A stretch of DNA of 57,196 bases from Pirellulaceae bacterium (GCA_022446825.1 JAKVBY010000050.1:1-57196), one strand, 5' to 3'. Positions 16,273-24,420 are shown, numbered from the stretch's first letter. Notes: generated from the sequence alone by a model not told the origin. Program-made: numbers and translations.

Positions 16273-16373
16273 GGAAGTTTAAAAAAAGTTACTTTCAACC
16301 TGTTGACGCATCAGCGGTTCGCCGATTACCATCTAAGAATCAGACACCACCACCACAAAAGGAGAAGCGACAC

Positions 16374-17063
16374 ATGCCGAAAGGATACCCCGAAGAAGCG
16401 ACGACGTATGAAGACCTGGCACGCTGGGTGCGCGTGGCCACACGCAAAGCAGAACGCAGAGCAGAGAACTACGACCTTCTGCCACACGAGCGCGCCGACG
16501 TCCACCAGGACACGCTTTCGGAGATCATGACGACACACTCTCGCCTACCCTGGAGGAACCACGGAGCCGAGGGAAAAAAAGCAGGCAAATTTGTCATGAT
16601 CTTCCGCCTTGCATACAAGCTACACCGGAAGAAAATCTTCAGTCGATCAATCACATATGTAGCCCAAACAGACCACGAAGAGGAGCCACCATACTACCAG
16701 CGCAGACAGACCCGACTCGAAGAGATAATCGATCTAAACCTACTGCTTGAAGGACTCCCAGCAGGAGCCAGGACGACGGCACTAGAACTATCCACACGGG
16801 ACGCAGCCACGTGCAAGGGGGGAGGCAATCACAGAGGGGCGGACACCGTCAACAGCGACTCATCAAGAGACATAGGCGAGACACTCGGTAAGTGCGCCAG
16901 GACGGTACGCAGGGACAAGAAGCGAATTAGGGACCACCTGAGGCCAAAACTTCACGCGCAGCAGACAGACAGTCTGTTAGCGGCTATAGAGACAGAGACA
17001 GCTGTTTTCTCGACGCTACATTCGGACATGGAAGAACTGAGATCAAGCAGGTTGTCCGCTTGA
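16374..17063 (+). CDS. ECF-sigma-like regulator
   Basis: This 229-residue protein resembles an extracytoplasmic-function sigma factor in layout. A helical N-terminal region (~36-52, PHERADVHQDTLSEIM) fits region 2. LEEIIDLNLLLEGLPAGARTTALEL precedes a C-terminal HTH at about 165-190 (DIGETLGKCARTVRRDKKRI) that fits region 4. An insertion of Gly/Asn/Asp-rich sequence (CKGGGNHRGADTVNSD) lies before the HTH. AAGGAG precedes the ATG. It has its own copy of the shared element upstream, and another copy overlaps its stop. An HTH regulator that is not a sigma factor is the main alternative. Confidence 0.55.
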   Translation: MPKGYPEEATTYEDLARWVRVATRKAERRAENYDLLPHERADVHQDTLSEIMTTHSRLPWRNHGAEGKKAGKFVMIFRLAYKLHRKKIFSRSITYVAQTDHEEEPPYYQRRQTRLEEIIDLNLLLEGLPAGARTTALELSTRDAATCKGGGNHRGADTVNSDSSRDIGETLGKCARTVRRDKKRIRDHLRPKLHAQQTDSLLAAIETETAVFSTLHSDMEELRSSRLSA

Positions 17064-17086
17064 AATCACTACATAAAGGGAGGGGC
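17053..17086 (+). promoter_or_regulatory. Shared control element, copy upstream of small gene
   Basis: TGTCCGCTTG-N3-TCACTACATA, followed by AAGGGAGGGGC. It overlaps the 3' end of the sigma-like gene and lies about 55-85 bases before the gene at 17139. The leader also matches that of the sigma-like gene (CACCACAAAGGAGAAGCGAC). Confidence 0.7.
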
Positions 17087-17138
17087 AGTTTTCCCTCAGA
17101 CGTTTTTTGTTTATCACCACCACAAAGGAGAAGCGACC

Positions 17139-17477
17139 ATGAACCAAGCAGCACAAATCAAGAAGTTGCGAGAGTCTACTCGAGCCCTTCCAGGGAAGTC
17201 TGGAGGGCGCATGTTTCAACCAGACGCCTTCCTAAGTACCGCAAACGGAACGTGGACACCATGGGTTGGCATAGTCAACTCCAAGGGCATCCGGGTAGAT
17301 TGTGGCGAGTTAATTCTGGACAACCCGGTTGACTTTACGATCTGTGCGAACGTGGCCCAAGAGCTGGCAGCCGCCCGGATCAATCCGTCAAAAATGAAGA
17401 AGGCAGGACGGCAGGCAGAGCTCGAAGAAATGATTGCGGATCTCTTTGAAGTGCAGCACGACTTGCTGAAGGGTTGA
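17139..17477 (+). CDS. Hypothetical protein controlled with the sigma-like gene
   Basis: This 112-residue protein has a basic N-terminus (NQAAQIKKLRESTRALPGK) and a helical C-terminus (QAELEEMIADLFEVQHDLL). The middle is a compact beta-like region (WVGIVNSKGIRVDCGELIL). It shares promoter element and leader with the sigma-like gene. It could be an anti-sigma or partner protein, but that rests on context only. No family recognised. Confidence 0.55.
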   Translation: MNQAAQIKKLRESTRALPGKSGGRMFQPDAFLSTANGTWTPWVGIVNSKGIRVDCGELILDNPVDFTICANVAQELAAARINPSKMKKAGRQAELEEMIADLFEVQHDLLKG

Positions 17478-17491
17478 GCATCTGGCGACAT

Positions 17492-17519
17492 GATCGGCCG
17501 GATTGACGCCCGGCCGGTC
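17492..17519 (+). terminator. Strong hairpin after the 17139 gene
   Basis: A 10-bp stem GATCGGCCGG / CCGGCCGGTC (one G-T pair) with an 8-base loop starts 15 bases after the stop. No clear T tract follows, so it may terminate, pause or stabilise the transcript. Confidence 0.5.
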
Positions 17520-17567
17520 AAATGTCATCGTCGAACGGATGAGATGCTGTAAGTCGTTTGCCTATAT

Positions 17568-17607
17568 GGGGTTGTGGTCACTGGTTAAACCCAGGGGCCA
17601 CGACCCC
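17568..17607 (+). other. Second long hairpin in non-coding stretch
   Basis: GGGGTTGTGGTC pairs with GGCCACGACCCC through a 12-bp stem with two G-T pairs. The loop contains CTGG/CCAG, which can extend the stem. The region from 17478 to 17855 has no convincing gene, so this may be a structured RNA or attenuator. Confidence 0.4.
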
Positions 17608-17767
17608 AACAGGCCAGCGGTGCATGTTAGGTACAGCGTGGACTATTTTCGCCGTTTTTCCTCCTACATACCCCCCAAGAGTACCAGTTTTGGCCTGATA
17701 TGGGTGTTTTTTGCACCTCTTTTACCCCTGGTTTCAGCGGTCAAATCCACCCTTTTATGTCTCGTAG

Positions 17768-17799
17768 AGGGGCCGAAAACGGCGATTTAAGCCCCTTTT
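17768..17799 (+). terminator. Candidate Rho-independent terminator
   Basis: AGGGGC pairs with GCCCCT, GCCG/CGGC forms an inner stem with an AAAA loop, and TTTT follows. It lies about 55 bases before the next rightward gene, whose transcription probably starts afresh. Confidence 0.45.
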
Positions 17800-17855
17800 C
17801 TGCCGATCTGCGGTCTACTTTCGTCCGATTTGTGGCGTCCTGATATGATCAATCT

Positions 17856-18131
17856 ATGCGGCACACGATATACCTATTGATTTGTCTGTTGGTGTTCATT
17901 GACGCCTATTTGACGGACCTTTTGGTATCTGAGCCTGGGCTGGTCGAGTTCAATCCTGCGATGTCTTGGGCGATGTCTCTTCCCCTGGGCATGTGGCTCC
18001 TGAAGGTCAGTGGTTTGCTGATGATTTGGTGGTATCTCGATCACATCTCGCTGGATGTGCTGCGGATCGTTGCGATTTTGATGACTGCCGTCTGCACCTG
18101 GAACCTCGCGTTGGGGAGTTTGGTGCTGTGA
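17856..18131 (+). CDS. Small membrane protein (DUF5658-like)
   Basis: This 91-residue protein has about three hydrophobic helices (YLLICLLVFIDAYLTDLLV, WAMSLPLGMWLLKVSGLLMI, VLRIVAILMTAVCTW). The FIDAYLTDLLVSE...EFNPAMSW pattern resembles DUF5658-type membrane proteins with LDA.TT..L....EANP. Function unknown. It couples to the next gene through an overlapping GTG start. Confidence 0.55.
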   Translation: MRHTIYLLICLLVFIDAYLTDLLVSEPGLVEFNPAMSWAMSLPLGMWLLKVSGLLMIWWYLDHISLDVLRIVAILMTAVCTWNLALGSLVL

Positions 18132-18481
18132 GTTGCAAACACATGAGTATGAGGAGGGATCGGGTGGCTGGAACCGACGACTTTGGCTTGTATCCTACGG
18201 ACTACCGCACAGCGGGTGAGTTTTTGGGTCTTTTACGCCAGCGCGTTCCTGGTGGGGTCTGCACGTTGGACTTGCGTGACCGGATGGCTGTGTTTCGTTG
18301 GGTCCACGAAGAGAACAAGGCGGTTGTGGACGTTGACCACACCGTCAGTCTTGTTGAGTTACGAGAGCTTCAGGGAGATTTGGTTCATCACGCCGACGCT
18401 TTGAGCCGGGAGTGGATCAATCAGGCGGAACTGAGTGGTTTGGAGTTGACGCCTGCGGTTCGCCGCAAGGGCTCTGGCTGA
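18128..18481 (+). CDS. Hypothetical protein
   Basis: This 117-residue protein starts at a GTG that overlaps the previous stop (GTGAG) and follows GGGGAG; the ATG at 18143 is the alternative. It contains LGLLRQRVPGGVCTLDLRDRMAVFRW followed by a basic C-terminus. No family recognised. Confidence 0.5.
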   Translation: MSCKHMSMRRDRVAGTDDFGLYPTDYRTAGEFLGLLRQRVPGGVCTLDLRDRMAVFRWVHEENKAVVDVDHTVSLVELRELQGDLVHHADALSREWINQAELSGLELTPAVRRKGSG

Positions 18482-18487
18482 TGTTGA

Positions 18488-18928
18488 TTACTCTGGGTTC
18501 CGTGTGAATCCATTTGCGGTCATGAACTCTGCGATATCGATGGGATCACCCATCTCTGGGTAGATGTGTAGGTATCCTGCGAGCCTACCGTAGACCGACT
18601 CAGACTTCTTTGCTGGCTTGAGATAGATTCGGCCAGTGTGTTCGTCGAGAAGTTCCTTGAGAGCTTTTGACGCGAGTTTTCCTTTGGCTATTTCTTCATC
18701 GGTGACATTGACTGTTTTCCTTCGTTTGGATGTCTCCCAGGCGTCGAAGCCTTGCAGGCGGATGGATCTGTTTGCGATGGTGATGGAAAATCCGAGTTGG
18801 ATAGTTGCCTTGATGGTATCTCCATCGATCACTCGCGAGACTTGGACGGGGTAGAGTGGTAGTGGCGGATCTTCAGCCAGGGTGATTGTGCATGTAAGGA
18901 GTGCGGCTGCGAGGATGATTGGTTTCAT
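18488..18928 (-). CDS. Exported SNase-like nuclease (thermonuclease domain)
   Basis: This 146-residue protein begins with a signal peptide of about 18 residues (MKPIILAAALLTCTITLA). A staphylococcal nuclease-like domain follows, with DGDT at 35-38, R57 and D62-E65 in IRLQGFDAWE, and R115 in VYGRLAGY. The expected catalytic Arg, Glu and Arg are all present, so activity is likely. The ATG overlaps the stop of the upstream gene (ATGA). Export places it in the periplasm or outside. A role in breaking host DNA or excluding other phages is possible but inferred. Confidence 0.75.
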   Translation of the reverse strand: MKPIILAAALLTCTITLAEDPPLPLYPVQVSRVIDGDTIKATIQLGFSITIANRSIRLQGFDAWETSKRRKTVNVTDEEIAKGKLASKALKELLDEHTGRIYLKPAKKSESVYGRLAGYLHIYPEMGDPIDIAEFMTANGFTRNPE

Positions 18929-19476
18929 TCGTCCGATGCACACGCACTCACGATTTTCGCGGCCTGTCGAATCAGGAATGCTGACTCACTAACGCCGATT
19001 TGCTGACGTTGGTGTAATTGTCCTGTCAGGTCGGTGAGGTGATCCACGATCTGTATGAAGACAGGGTTCTTCATTAGCTCTAGGGTTCGCCGGATATTGT
19101 GCGTCCCGGCGCTTGCGATTTGTTCTTGCTGGACGGCATTTGAAACGGAGTCTTGTGGGATCTCCGTGTAGGTCGAGTTCATTTTATTGACTCGTTCGAT
19201 TGCCTCTTGGAGCAGATCGATTTGCTCCTCATCACCTTCTTCCTCTCCGATGAGCATGCGGATTTCGTCAACATCGAGGTTGGTTTGCGAGGCGATTTGG
19301 TCGGCGTTGTTGCCCATCGCTGCGAGTTCCAGCACGCGACCAACCTGATCTTCTTCTACTTTCTCGGGCTTGCCGTTTGATCGGCCAGCAACTCTCCCAC
19401 CATCACCGGATGGGAAAGGAAGTGGGTCATATGCGTCGTTCGGCTTTGGATCTGTGGGCGAGTCTTCGTTCGGCAT
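18925..19476 (-). CDS. HTH protein overlapping the recombinase gene
   Basis: This 183-residue acidic protein has ELAAMGNNADQIASQTNLDV followed by DEIRMLIG, a helix-turn-helix pattern. A disordered Pro/Gly N-terminus (DSPTDPKPNDAYDPLPFP) precedes it and a helical C-terminus follows. I chose the ATG at 19476 because GGGAG lies 9 bases upstream; the frame stays open another 180 bases inside the recombinase gene. It starts inside the 3' end of the recombinase gene (50 bp shared), so the two are probably co-regulated. It may direct the recombinase. Confidence 0.55.
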   Translation of the reverse strand: MPNEDSPTDPKPNDAYDPLPFPSGDGGRVAGRSNGKPEKVEEDQVGRVLELAAMGNNADQIASQTNLDVDEIRMLIGEEEGDEEQIDLLQEAIERVNKMNSTYTEIPQDSVSNAVQQEQIASAGTHNIRRTLELMKNPVFIQIVDHLTDLTGQLHQRQQIGVSESAFLIRQAAKIVSACASDE

Positions 19477-20575
19477 TCGTTTGGCTCCCGTAAAATTTGT
19501 TGGCAATCTTTTCGGGGCAACCTTTGAGGAGATTGTCCCCGTGCAGCTTGGCATGTTTGTACATGCCGATTGCTTTTTCAGCGGACGATCCCAGTCGTCG
19601 CTTTTTTCTTCCAGAGCCGCCACGGGGGAACGGGGCTCGATCCTCATACGCTGCAATCATACTCTCTAGGTCGTCCATAAGACGAACATTCAGGGCGATT
19701 CCTAGTGCTTCATGGCGGTAAATCACCTCATTTAGAAGCAATCTTTCGAGCCAATCGGGCTTGCCGCGATCCTTCCAGCCGATGATATTTTTATCTCCAC
19801 GCAGTGCTTTTGATCGATATGCGAGCCGATTCCGCTCGGATTTCATGCTTGAGTCGTATTCTGCCGATCCAGCCAGCATCGTTGACAGCATTTGGCCAGT
19901 GGCCGTGGACATATCGATCATTGGCGAGAGCAGCATGAGCGTGACGCCCATCGACCGAAGCATTTCCTGTGTATTGAGGAAGTCGCGGGTGGAACGGAAG
20001 CCTCTCTCCATGTTGGGCACGACGATGAGGTCGCCATTTCGCACGGTCGATAGCAGGAGTGATCCGGCAGGCCGTCGGTGAAGTTCGATGTTCCGGGCCG
20101 AGATGCTCAGGTCGAGGAAGATTCCGTCTGCACGCACGTCACCAGCCTTGGTGCGGATGCTGTTCTTCAGTTCTTCTTTTGTTTTCGCTACCGTGCCATC
20201 CGGGTTAATGAATTTCCATCCGCCTTCCCAGCCGGTCACGCCTCGTTTCCTTCCTTTGAGGTTGCCTTCTTTTTCTGCGAGTGAGATCCACGTCTCAAAC
20301 GACTGAATATAGGCTTCGATTCCGAGGCCCGATTTCACGGAGTCATCGTGGCTCACACGCACATACTCGTATATTCGCCCAACTTCAGGATTCTTTTTCT
20401 TCCTGATTTTGTTTTGGCGATCTGCGTTTTTGGCGAGATCGTTGTTTTCTCGCTGGAGGTCATCGACCAGTTTCTTGAGTGCCGCGACACGCTGGTCCGA
20501 CCGCTCAATTTCTTTTTCGAGGCTGTCGATCCGTTGCTCTTGGGAGTCGCTGCCGATACGATGGTTTGCGATCAT
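19427..20575 (-). CDS. Serine recombinase (resolvase/invertase family)
   Basis: This 382-residue protein has a resolvase-type catalytic core: IYEYVRVSHDDSVKSGLGIE, with nucleophile S75 and R73, then RRPAGSLLL, VPNMERGFRSTRDF and AGSAEYDSSMKSERNR. The typical DR..R is ER..R here. An N-terminal coiled coil at about 12-55 (LEKEIERSDQRVAALKKLVD) precedes the core, and an insertion (GWEGGWKFINPDGTVAKTKE) lies inside it; both are unusual. The C-terminus has an HTH-like LGSSAEKAIGMYKHAKLHG. I took the ATG at 20575 with AAAGG 6 bases upstream. It could be an integrase, invertase or resolvase. Confidence 0.8.
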   Translation of the reverse strand: MIANHRIGSDSQEQRIDSLEKEIERSDQRVAALKKLVDDLQRENNDLAKNADRQNKIRKKKNPEVGRIYEYVRVSHDDSVKSGLGIEAYIQSFETWISLAEKEGNLKGRKRGVTGWEGGWKFINPDGTVAKTKEELKNSIRTKAGDVRADGIFLDLSISARNIELHRRPAGSLLLSTVRNGDLIVVPNMERGFRSTRDFLNTQEMLRSMGVTLMLLSPMIDMSTATGQMLSTMLAGSAEYDSSMKSERNRLAYRSKALRGDKNIIGWKDRGKPDWLERLLLNEVIYRHEALGIALNVRLMDDLESMIAAYEDRAPFPRGGSGRKKRRLGSSAEKAIGMYKHAKLHGDNLLKGCPEKIANKFYGSQTNAERRLAHRSKAERRI

Positions 20576-20666
20576 GATCATCCTTTCACCGAAGGTTGAG
20601 ATTGAGAAGAATCGACCGGAGAGGTGCAAACTTTCCGGTCGATTCGTTTTATATTACCAGATTCTG

Positions 20667-20813
20667 TCAGTTTTGGAATGTGCTATCCGCAGATTCTGTT
20701 CCGGTCGATTCCGACGAGAAACCAGACGCTTTACCGTCGGTTCCAGCCGTACTCTCCGTGCGGTCAGACAGGCTTCCGTCGCTTCCAGTGGTCGATTGCA
20801 TTCCTTCTGGCAT
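20667..20813 (-). CDS. Small Ser/Thr/Gly-rich protein
   Basis: This 48-residue frame (MPEGMQSTTGSDGSLSDRTE...) is about half Ser, Thr and Gly. AAGGAG precedes the ATG, which lies one base after the stop of the upstream gene. The composition looks disordered. Function unknown. Confidence 0.5.
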   Translation of the reverse strand: MPEGMQSTTGSDGSLSDRTESTAGTDGKASGFSSESTGTESADSTFQN

Positions 20814-20814
20814 T

Positions 20815-21483
20815 TCATTTCTCCTTAAAAAGGTTCCAGGGATCTTCATCATCGTCATCGTCATCGTGTTCTTCGTCAAGATTATATTCATCTTCATCGT
20901 TGACGCTTGTTTCGTGCTCGATTGTGTCGGTGATCTGGTAATCCTCATCGATCCGGCGATATCCGGTGAACGAGTAGGTACGACCATTTCGATCATTTTT
21001 GTACCACGGCACCGGACCTTTTTCTGGGTCGAATCGGTGATCGCGTGGCACCAAGTGGAACTCAAAGTCGAAGTAGAACTCCTCGGTGATTCCGACCTGA
21101 AGACCATCAAACGGCCCGCCGCGAAGTGAGATAGTTAGTCCCTTACCGTCATTTCTTGCGAAGTGGTCTGCAGCAGCTAGCTCGCCAAGTGCGTCTGCCG
21201 ACACCTTTTCTTCTTCTTCTTTTTTGTGGTCATTGAGATTGCCCACGATGTGCGAGGGGCCGAACATCAGTTCATCGCCATCCGCACAGGGCTGTGGGAA
21301 GCTGAACGGATTCGTAAATCCGGCACCGTACGCAGGGATTCCTGGCGGCAACTTAGTGGCCTCGATGGCGCGGTAGGTTCCGCAAGGCTGGCAGTGGCTC
21401 ATGGACGGACGACCGTCGAGGAACACGACGATTGAGATTTCTTTTCCGCATCGTCTACATAGCAACTCTTGTTTTTCGGTCAT
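20815..21483 (-). CDS. Zinc-ribbon protein with acidic tail
   Basis: This 222-residue protein opens with CRRCGKEI...CQPCG, a zinc ribbon within the first 35 residues. A middle domain (LTISLRGGPFDGLQVGITEEFYF) precedes a long Asp/Glu tail (DEEHDDDDDDEDPWN). AAGGA lies upstream. The acidic tail could mimic DNA or bind a basic partner. No family recognised. Confidence 0.6.
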   Translation of the reverse strand: MTEKQELLCRRCGKEISIVVFLDGRPSMSHCQPCGTYRAIEATKLPPGIPAYGAGFTNPFSFPQPCADGDELMFGPSHIVGNLNDHKKEEEEKVSADALGELAAADHFARNDGKGLTISLRGGPFDGLQVGITEEFYFDFEFHLVPRDHRFDPEKGPVPWYKNDRNGRTYSFTGYRRIDEDYQITDTIEHETSVNDEDEYNLDEEHDDDDDDEDPWNLFKEK

Positions 21484-21731
21484 GGTTCATCCTTCGGCAG
21501 TCGCTTGTACTTTAACCGAAGGAGCCATTTTTCAAGATTCGGAATCGCGGACTCAGAGATCACACGCAATCTGCGGTGATAAAAAACCTGACTTTTGGGG
21601 ATGACGCCCCGGTCAATTGCGTTGCGTATAGATTTTTCAACTCTTTTTGGCTGCTGGAAGTTCTGCGCGATCTCCCAAATGAAATAGTGCCGACTAAGTG
21701 GCGTCTTCTTGATTCGGCTGTATCCGACCAT
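21480..21731 (-). CDS. Small winged-helix-like protein
   Basis: This 83-residue basic protein has IWEIAQNFQQPKRVEKSIRN and RGVIPKSQVFYHRRLRVISE, which resemble the winged-helix layout of excisionase/MerR-type proteins. AAGGAG precedes the ATG. It is the first gene of this leftward block, upstream of the zinc-ribbon and recombinase genes, so it may regulate them. No family recognised. Confidence 0.5.
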   Translation of the reverse strand: MVGYSRIKKTPLSRHYFIWEIAQNFQQPKRVEKSIRNAIDRGVIPKSQVFYHRRLRVISESAIPNLEKWLLRLKYKRLPKDEP

Positions 21732-21873
21732 TCATTTCTCCTTCAGTTTGGCCGGGGGAATCGACTTTTCTTATCGTAACACAATTCGTCTTTGAAACAC
21801 GAACGCATCTACCATGTCCAGGCATCCCCCGACCTTTTTTGCATTTGCGAGAAGGCAACAAGGAAAAACAAAT

Positions 21874-23208
21874 ATGGATGGTGGGCAAACACTGGGCGGC
21901 GCGCCGCAGCAAACTTTACCTCAAGCGGCTGCGCAGGCGGGGCCTATCATCACAGGCCAAGGGCAGTCGATGCCACCGGATAATGGTGCTCCGACCGGAG
22001 TTCCTAGTCTGAGCCTTTCGCCGGATCAAGGCACCCCGATGCAGCCGCAGCAGGTTGCTCCGCAGGAGCAGCCTCAGGCACCGTATCAGTACCAAGACAC
22101 GGGCACACCAATTCAAGGGCAAGGTTCTTCGCCCGCACCTGCGCCGACTCCTGTCCCCCCTCATCCAGGGTCGGCGCAGCCTTACATAGAGCAACCGCAG
22201 GCACCTCTTGCGGAACAACCTCAAACCTTAGTACGCGATGCACTCGCACAGCGTGGCATCCCTGTCGATTCATATACGAGCGACGAGGAGCTTCTTTCCG
22301 ATCTGGGAAGCATTGCGAGTCAGCAAAATTCATATCCAGAGCAACAGGTTGCCCCACAACCAGCCGCACCGCAGCAGCCGGAAACGGGTATCCCGCAGCA
22401 GCCGAGCCCATCTTCGGAGGCATGGAATCCCGCTTGGGAGCAGCTTCTGGAAATCGATCCGGTCACCAATCTCTACAAGCCCCGCGAGGGTTTCGATTCG
22501 GTTGCAACGCCGATTTTGCACACAGCAAATCAACGTCTTGCGGATCGAAGAGATCGTGCCGAACGATTGGTTGACAAGCCATTTGAGTATTTGAGTGAGA
22601 ACGGACTTGGAGATCGGCTCGACAGTCTAAAGGAAGAAATTCGTCAGGAAATCAGGGATGAGATGCGGTCTGAGCAATTGGCTGCATCTTCAAGGAGGGA
22701 GACTGACGATTTCTTTTCGCAAAACAAGAGCGTTTTGTTTCAGCTAGATGAGGCTGGCAACGAGCGAATCAATCCGTTGACAGGCCAGATGTTGCAGACG
22801 CCCATCGGTGAAAGTGTGTCGCAAGCCCTGGAGAACTTCACGCAAAGTCATGAACGTCATTATGGTACGGGGCCAGACGATTGGCAGAAGATGAATTTCG
22901 TGAAAACGCAACTCGGATTTCATCAGCAGATGAACCAGCAAGCCAGCCAACAGCCCGCCGATCCAAATGTTCAGGCAGCACCGGCCTACAATCAGAATCA
23001 AAACGAGCAACTGAAAAATAATTCAGTCCAGCAAGCCATTGCTGATAGTCAGCAAAACAACGGCGCATTCTATGCTCCGTCGCAAGACGGCACCATTGCG
23101 AGTGCCGCACAACAGGCAGATGTGCCGCAAAACGCGAGCCTGGATTTCGCTTCCAGCTTGCGAGAGTCTGCAATCTCAAAAGGTTTAATATCCCCCGACG
23201 CTTGGTAG
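21874..23208 (+). CDS. Probable capsid scaffolding protein
   Basis: This 444-residue protein has a Gln/Pro/Ala-rich, disordered first half and a charged helical second half. The last residues (SSLRESAISKGLISPDAW) are a plausible capsid-binding tail. It lies directly upstream of the major capsid gene, as scaffolding proteins often do. I chose the ATG at 21874 with AAGGA upstream. Position and composition are the evidence; no family motif is visible. Confidence 0.6.
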   Translation: MDGGQTLGGAPQQTLPQAAAQAGPIITGQGQSMPPDNGAPTGVPSLSLSPDQGTPMQPQQVAPQEQPQAPYQYQDTGTPIQGQGSSPAPAPTPVPPHPGSAQPYIEQPQAPLAEQPQTLVRDALAQRGIPVDSYTSDEELLSDLGSIASQQNSYPEQQVAPQPAAPQQPETGIPQQPSPSSEAWNPAWEQLLEIDPVTNLYKPREGFDSVATPILHTANQRLADRRDRAERLVDKPFEYLSENGLGDRLDSLKEEIRQEIRDEMRSEQLAASSRRETDDFFSQNKSVLFQLDEAGNERINPLTGQMLQTPIGESVSQALENFTQSHERHYGTGPDDWQKMNFVKTQLGFHQQMNQQASQQPADPNVQAAPAYNQNQNEQLKNNSVQQAIADSQQNNGAFYAPSQDGTIASAAQQADVPQNASLDFASSLRESAISKGLISPDAW

Positions 23209-23221
23209 GAGAAACTAAACG

Positions 23222-24370
23222 ATGGCTACAACCGGAACACTTATTAACAATACGGACACGGAATGGATTGGTGTAATTCATTCGCAGGCACCCAAATTCT
23301 TTAAGGGCTATGCCGACGAAACAATCCGCAATCGTATTGTGCTCGCCTACCTGCGGAAGCATGGTCGCATCTTGTTGAATGCGAACTCGCCAATGTGCGT
23401 CTGGAATGTGAAATACGACCAGCAACCGATTGAATCGGCTGGTGACGCAGGGAGCCTAGTTTTCAATCGTCATGACCTCCAGCGCCAACTCGCAGTCAAT
23501 TGGAGAGGCTATGTGGGCACTGATTCCGCAAGCGAGAAAGAGATTATGATGAATAAGGGTCCAGGTCAGATCCTTAATCGTTACTCCGAGACGATCCCAA
23601 GTCTCACGGAAGCCATTACCGACCACTTCAGTGACGAGTTGTTTATTGACGGCGAGGCCGCTGGTAACACAAACCGCATTCACGGGTTGAATACCTTTTT
23701 GAAGTTCAACACTGGAGGCATGGCGGCAAGTGATTTAGTCGCTGCCCCGAATGCAACTTACGCTGGCCAGAGTTGCGTGTTAGGTAACGAAGGTGGAACG
23801 TGGTCCACAGATTTGGCCTCCGCTGATCGACCGAACGCTGGCCTCGCGAACGACTGGCCAAATGGAAGCGGCCCAATCAAGTACGACTTTGTTTCCCCGC
23901 TCGGAATCAACTGGAGTGCAAACTCTTGGGGCTCTGGAGTGCAAACTTGGGAAGGCAACTGCGAACGAGCGATCCGCCAGGGCATCATCTGGCAGACGAA
24001 TCGTGGCGGTCAAAAAGGTCGTCCGAAGCTTTGCTTACTTTCCACTGATCTTTACACCGGCTATGCCAACTCGCAAATGTCGAAGCAACGAATCGTGGTT
24101 CCTCACAAGGAATCCGAAGATTTGGGATTCAGTGACACGTTGAATCAGGAAGGCGTTGCGATTCGCTACGACTATTCCGTTCCAGCCAACACTGGTTACA
24201 TGTTGGCACCCGAGATGATGGAACTCGCCAGCTTGGACAAGGTTTTGTTCGGCTATCGCGGTCCCGACTTCTCGATCAAGGATCGTGCTTGGTTGTTCTA
24301 CGTCGGATTCTGGGGCAATGCCAAGTATCGTCCCAAACACTTCGCCATGTTGAAGAACTTCAAAGCTTAA
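23222..24370 (+). CDS. Major capsid protein
   Basis: This 382-residue protein has the size and context of an HK97-fold major capsid protein, between scaffold and decoration genes. It begins MATTGTLINNTDTEWIGVIH and has a helical segment near LIFDG-like ELFIDGEAAGNTNRIHGLNT, followed by beta-rich GFSDTLNQEGVAIRYDYSVP and a C-terminal LFYVGFWGNAKYRPKHFAML. GGAG precedes the ATG. I did not match it to one named family. Confidence 0.75.
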   Translation: MATTGTLINNTDTEWIGVIHSQAPKFFKGYADETIRNRIVLAYLRKHGRILLNANSPMCVWNVKYDQQPIESAGDAGSLVFNRHDLQRQLAVNWRGYVGTDSASEKEIMMNKGPGQILNRYSETIPSLTEAITDHFSDELFIDGEAAGNTNRIHGLNTFLKFNTGGMAASDLVAAPNATYAGQSCVLGNEGGTWSTDLASADRPNAGLANDWPNGSGPIKYDFVSPLGINWSANSWGSGVQTWEGNCERAIRQGIIWQTNRGGQKGRPKLCLLSTDLYTGYANSQMSKQRIVVPHKESEDLGFSDTLNQEGVAIRYDYSVPANTGYMLAPEMMELASLDKVLFGYRGPDFSIKDRAWLFYVGFWGNAKYRPKHFAMLKNFKA

Positions 24371-24420
24371 TTTCAACACTGATTTCTAATCAACAAAAAC
24401 TATAAACGAGGATATTGATC

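Larger units (their letters stand above)
15961..16373. promoter_or_regulatory. Divergent control region
   Basis: This is the non-coding stretch between the leftward array and the sigma-like gene. It holds a leftward and a rightward copy of the shared element (16191-16217 and 16238-16272), tandem CTGGCCGTCCT-like repeats near 15988-16070, and two copies of TGCGCACAAT starting at 16098 and 16118, exactly 20 bp apart, so they face the same side of the helix. The layout suits a bidirectional switch. Confidence 0.65.

Noticed and set aside
17503-17790. 95-residue rightward frame in the non-coding stretch
   Set aside because: It spans a strong hairpin and a terminator-like stem, lacks a ribosome binding site and has no protein-like motif.
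20667-21110. Long leftward frame reaching over the zinc-ribbon gene
   Set aside because: Only the 3' 147 bases behave as a gene; the rest is the out-of-frame shadow of the zinc-ribbon gene.
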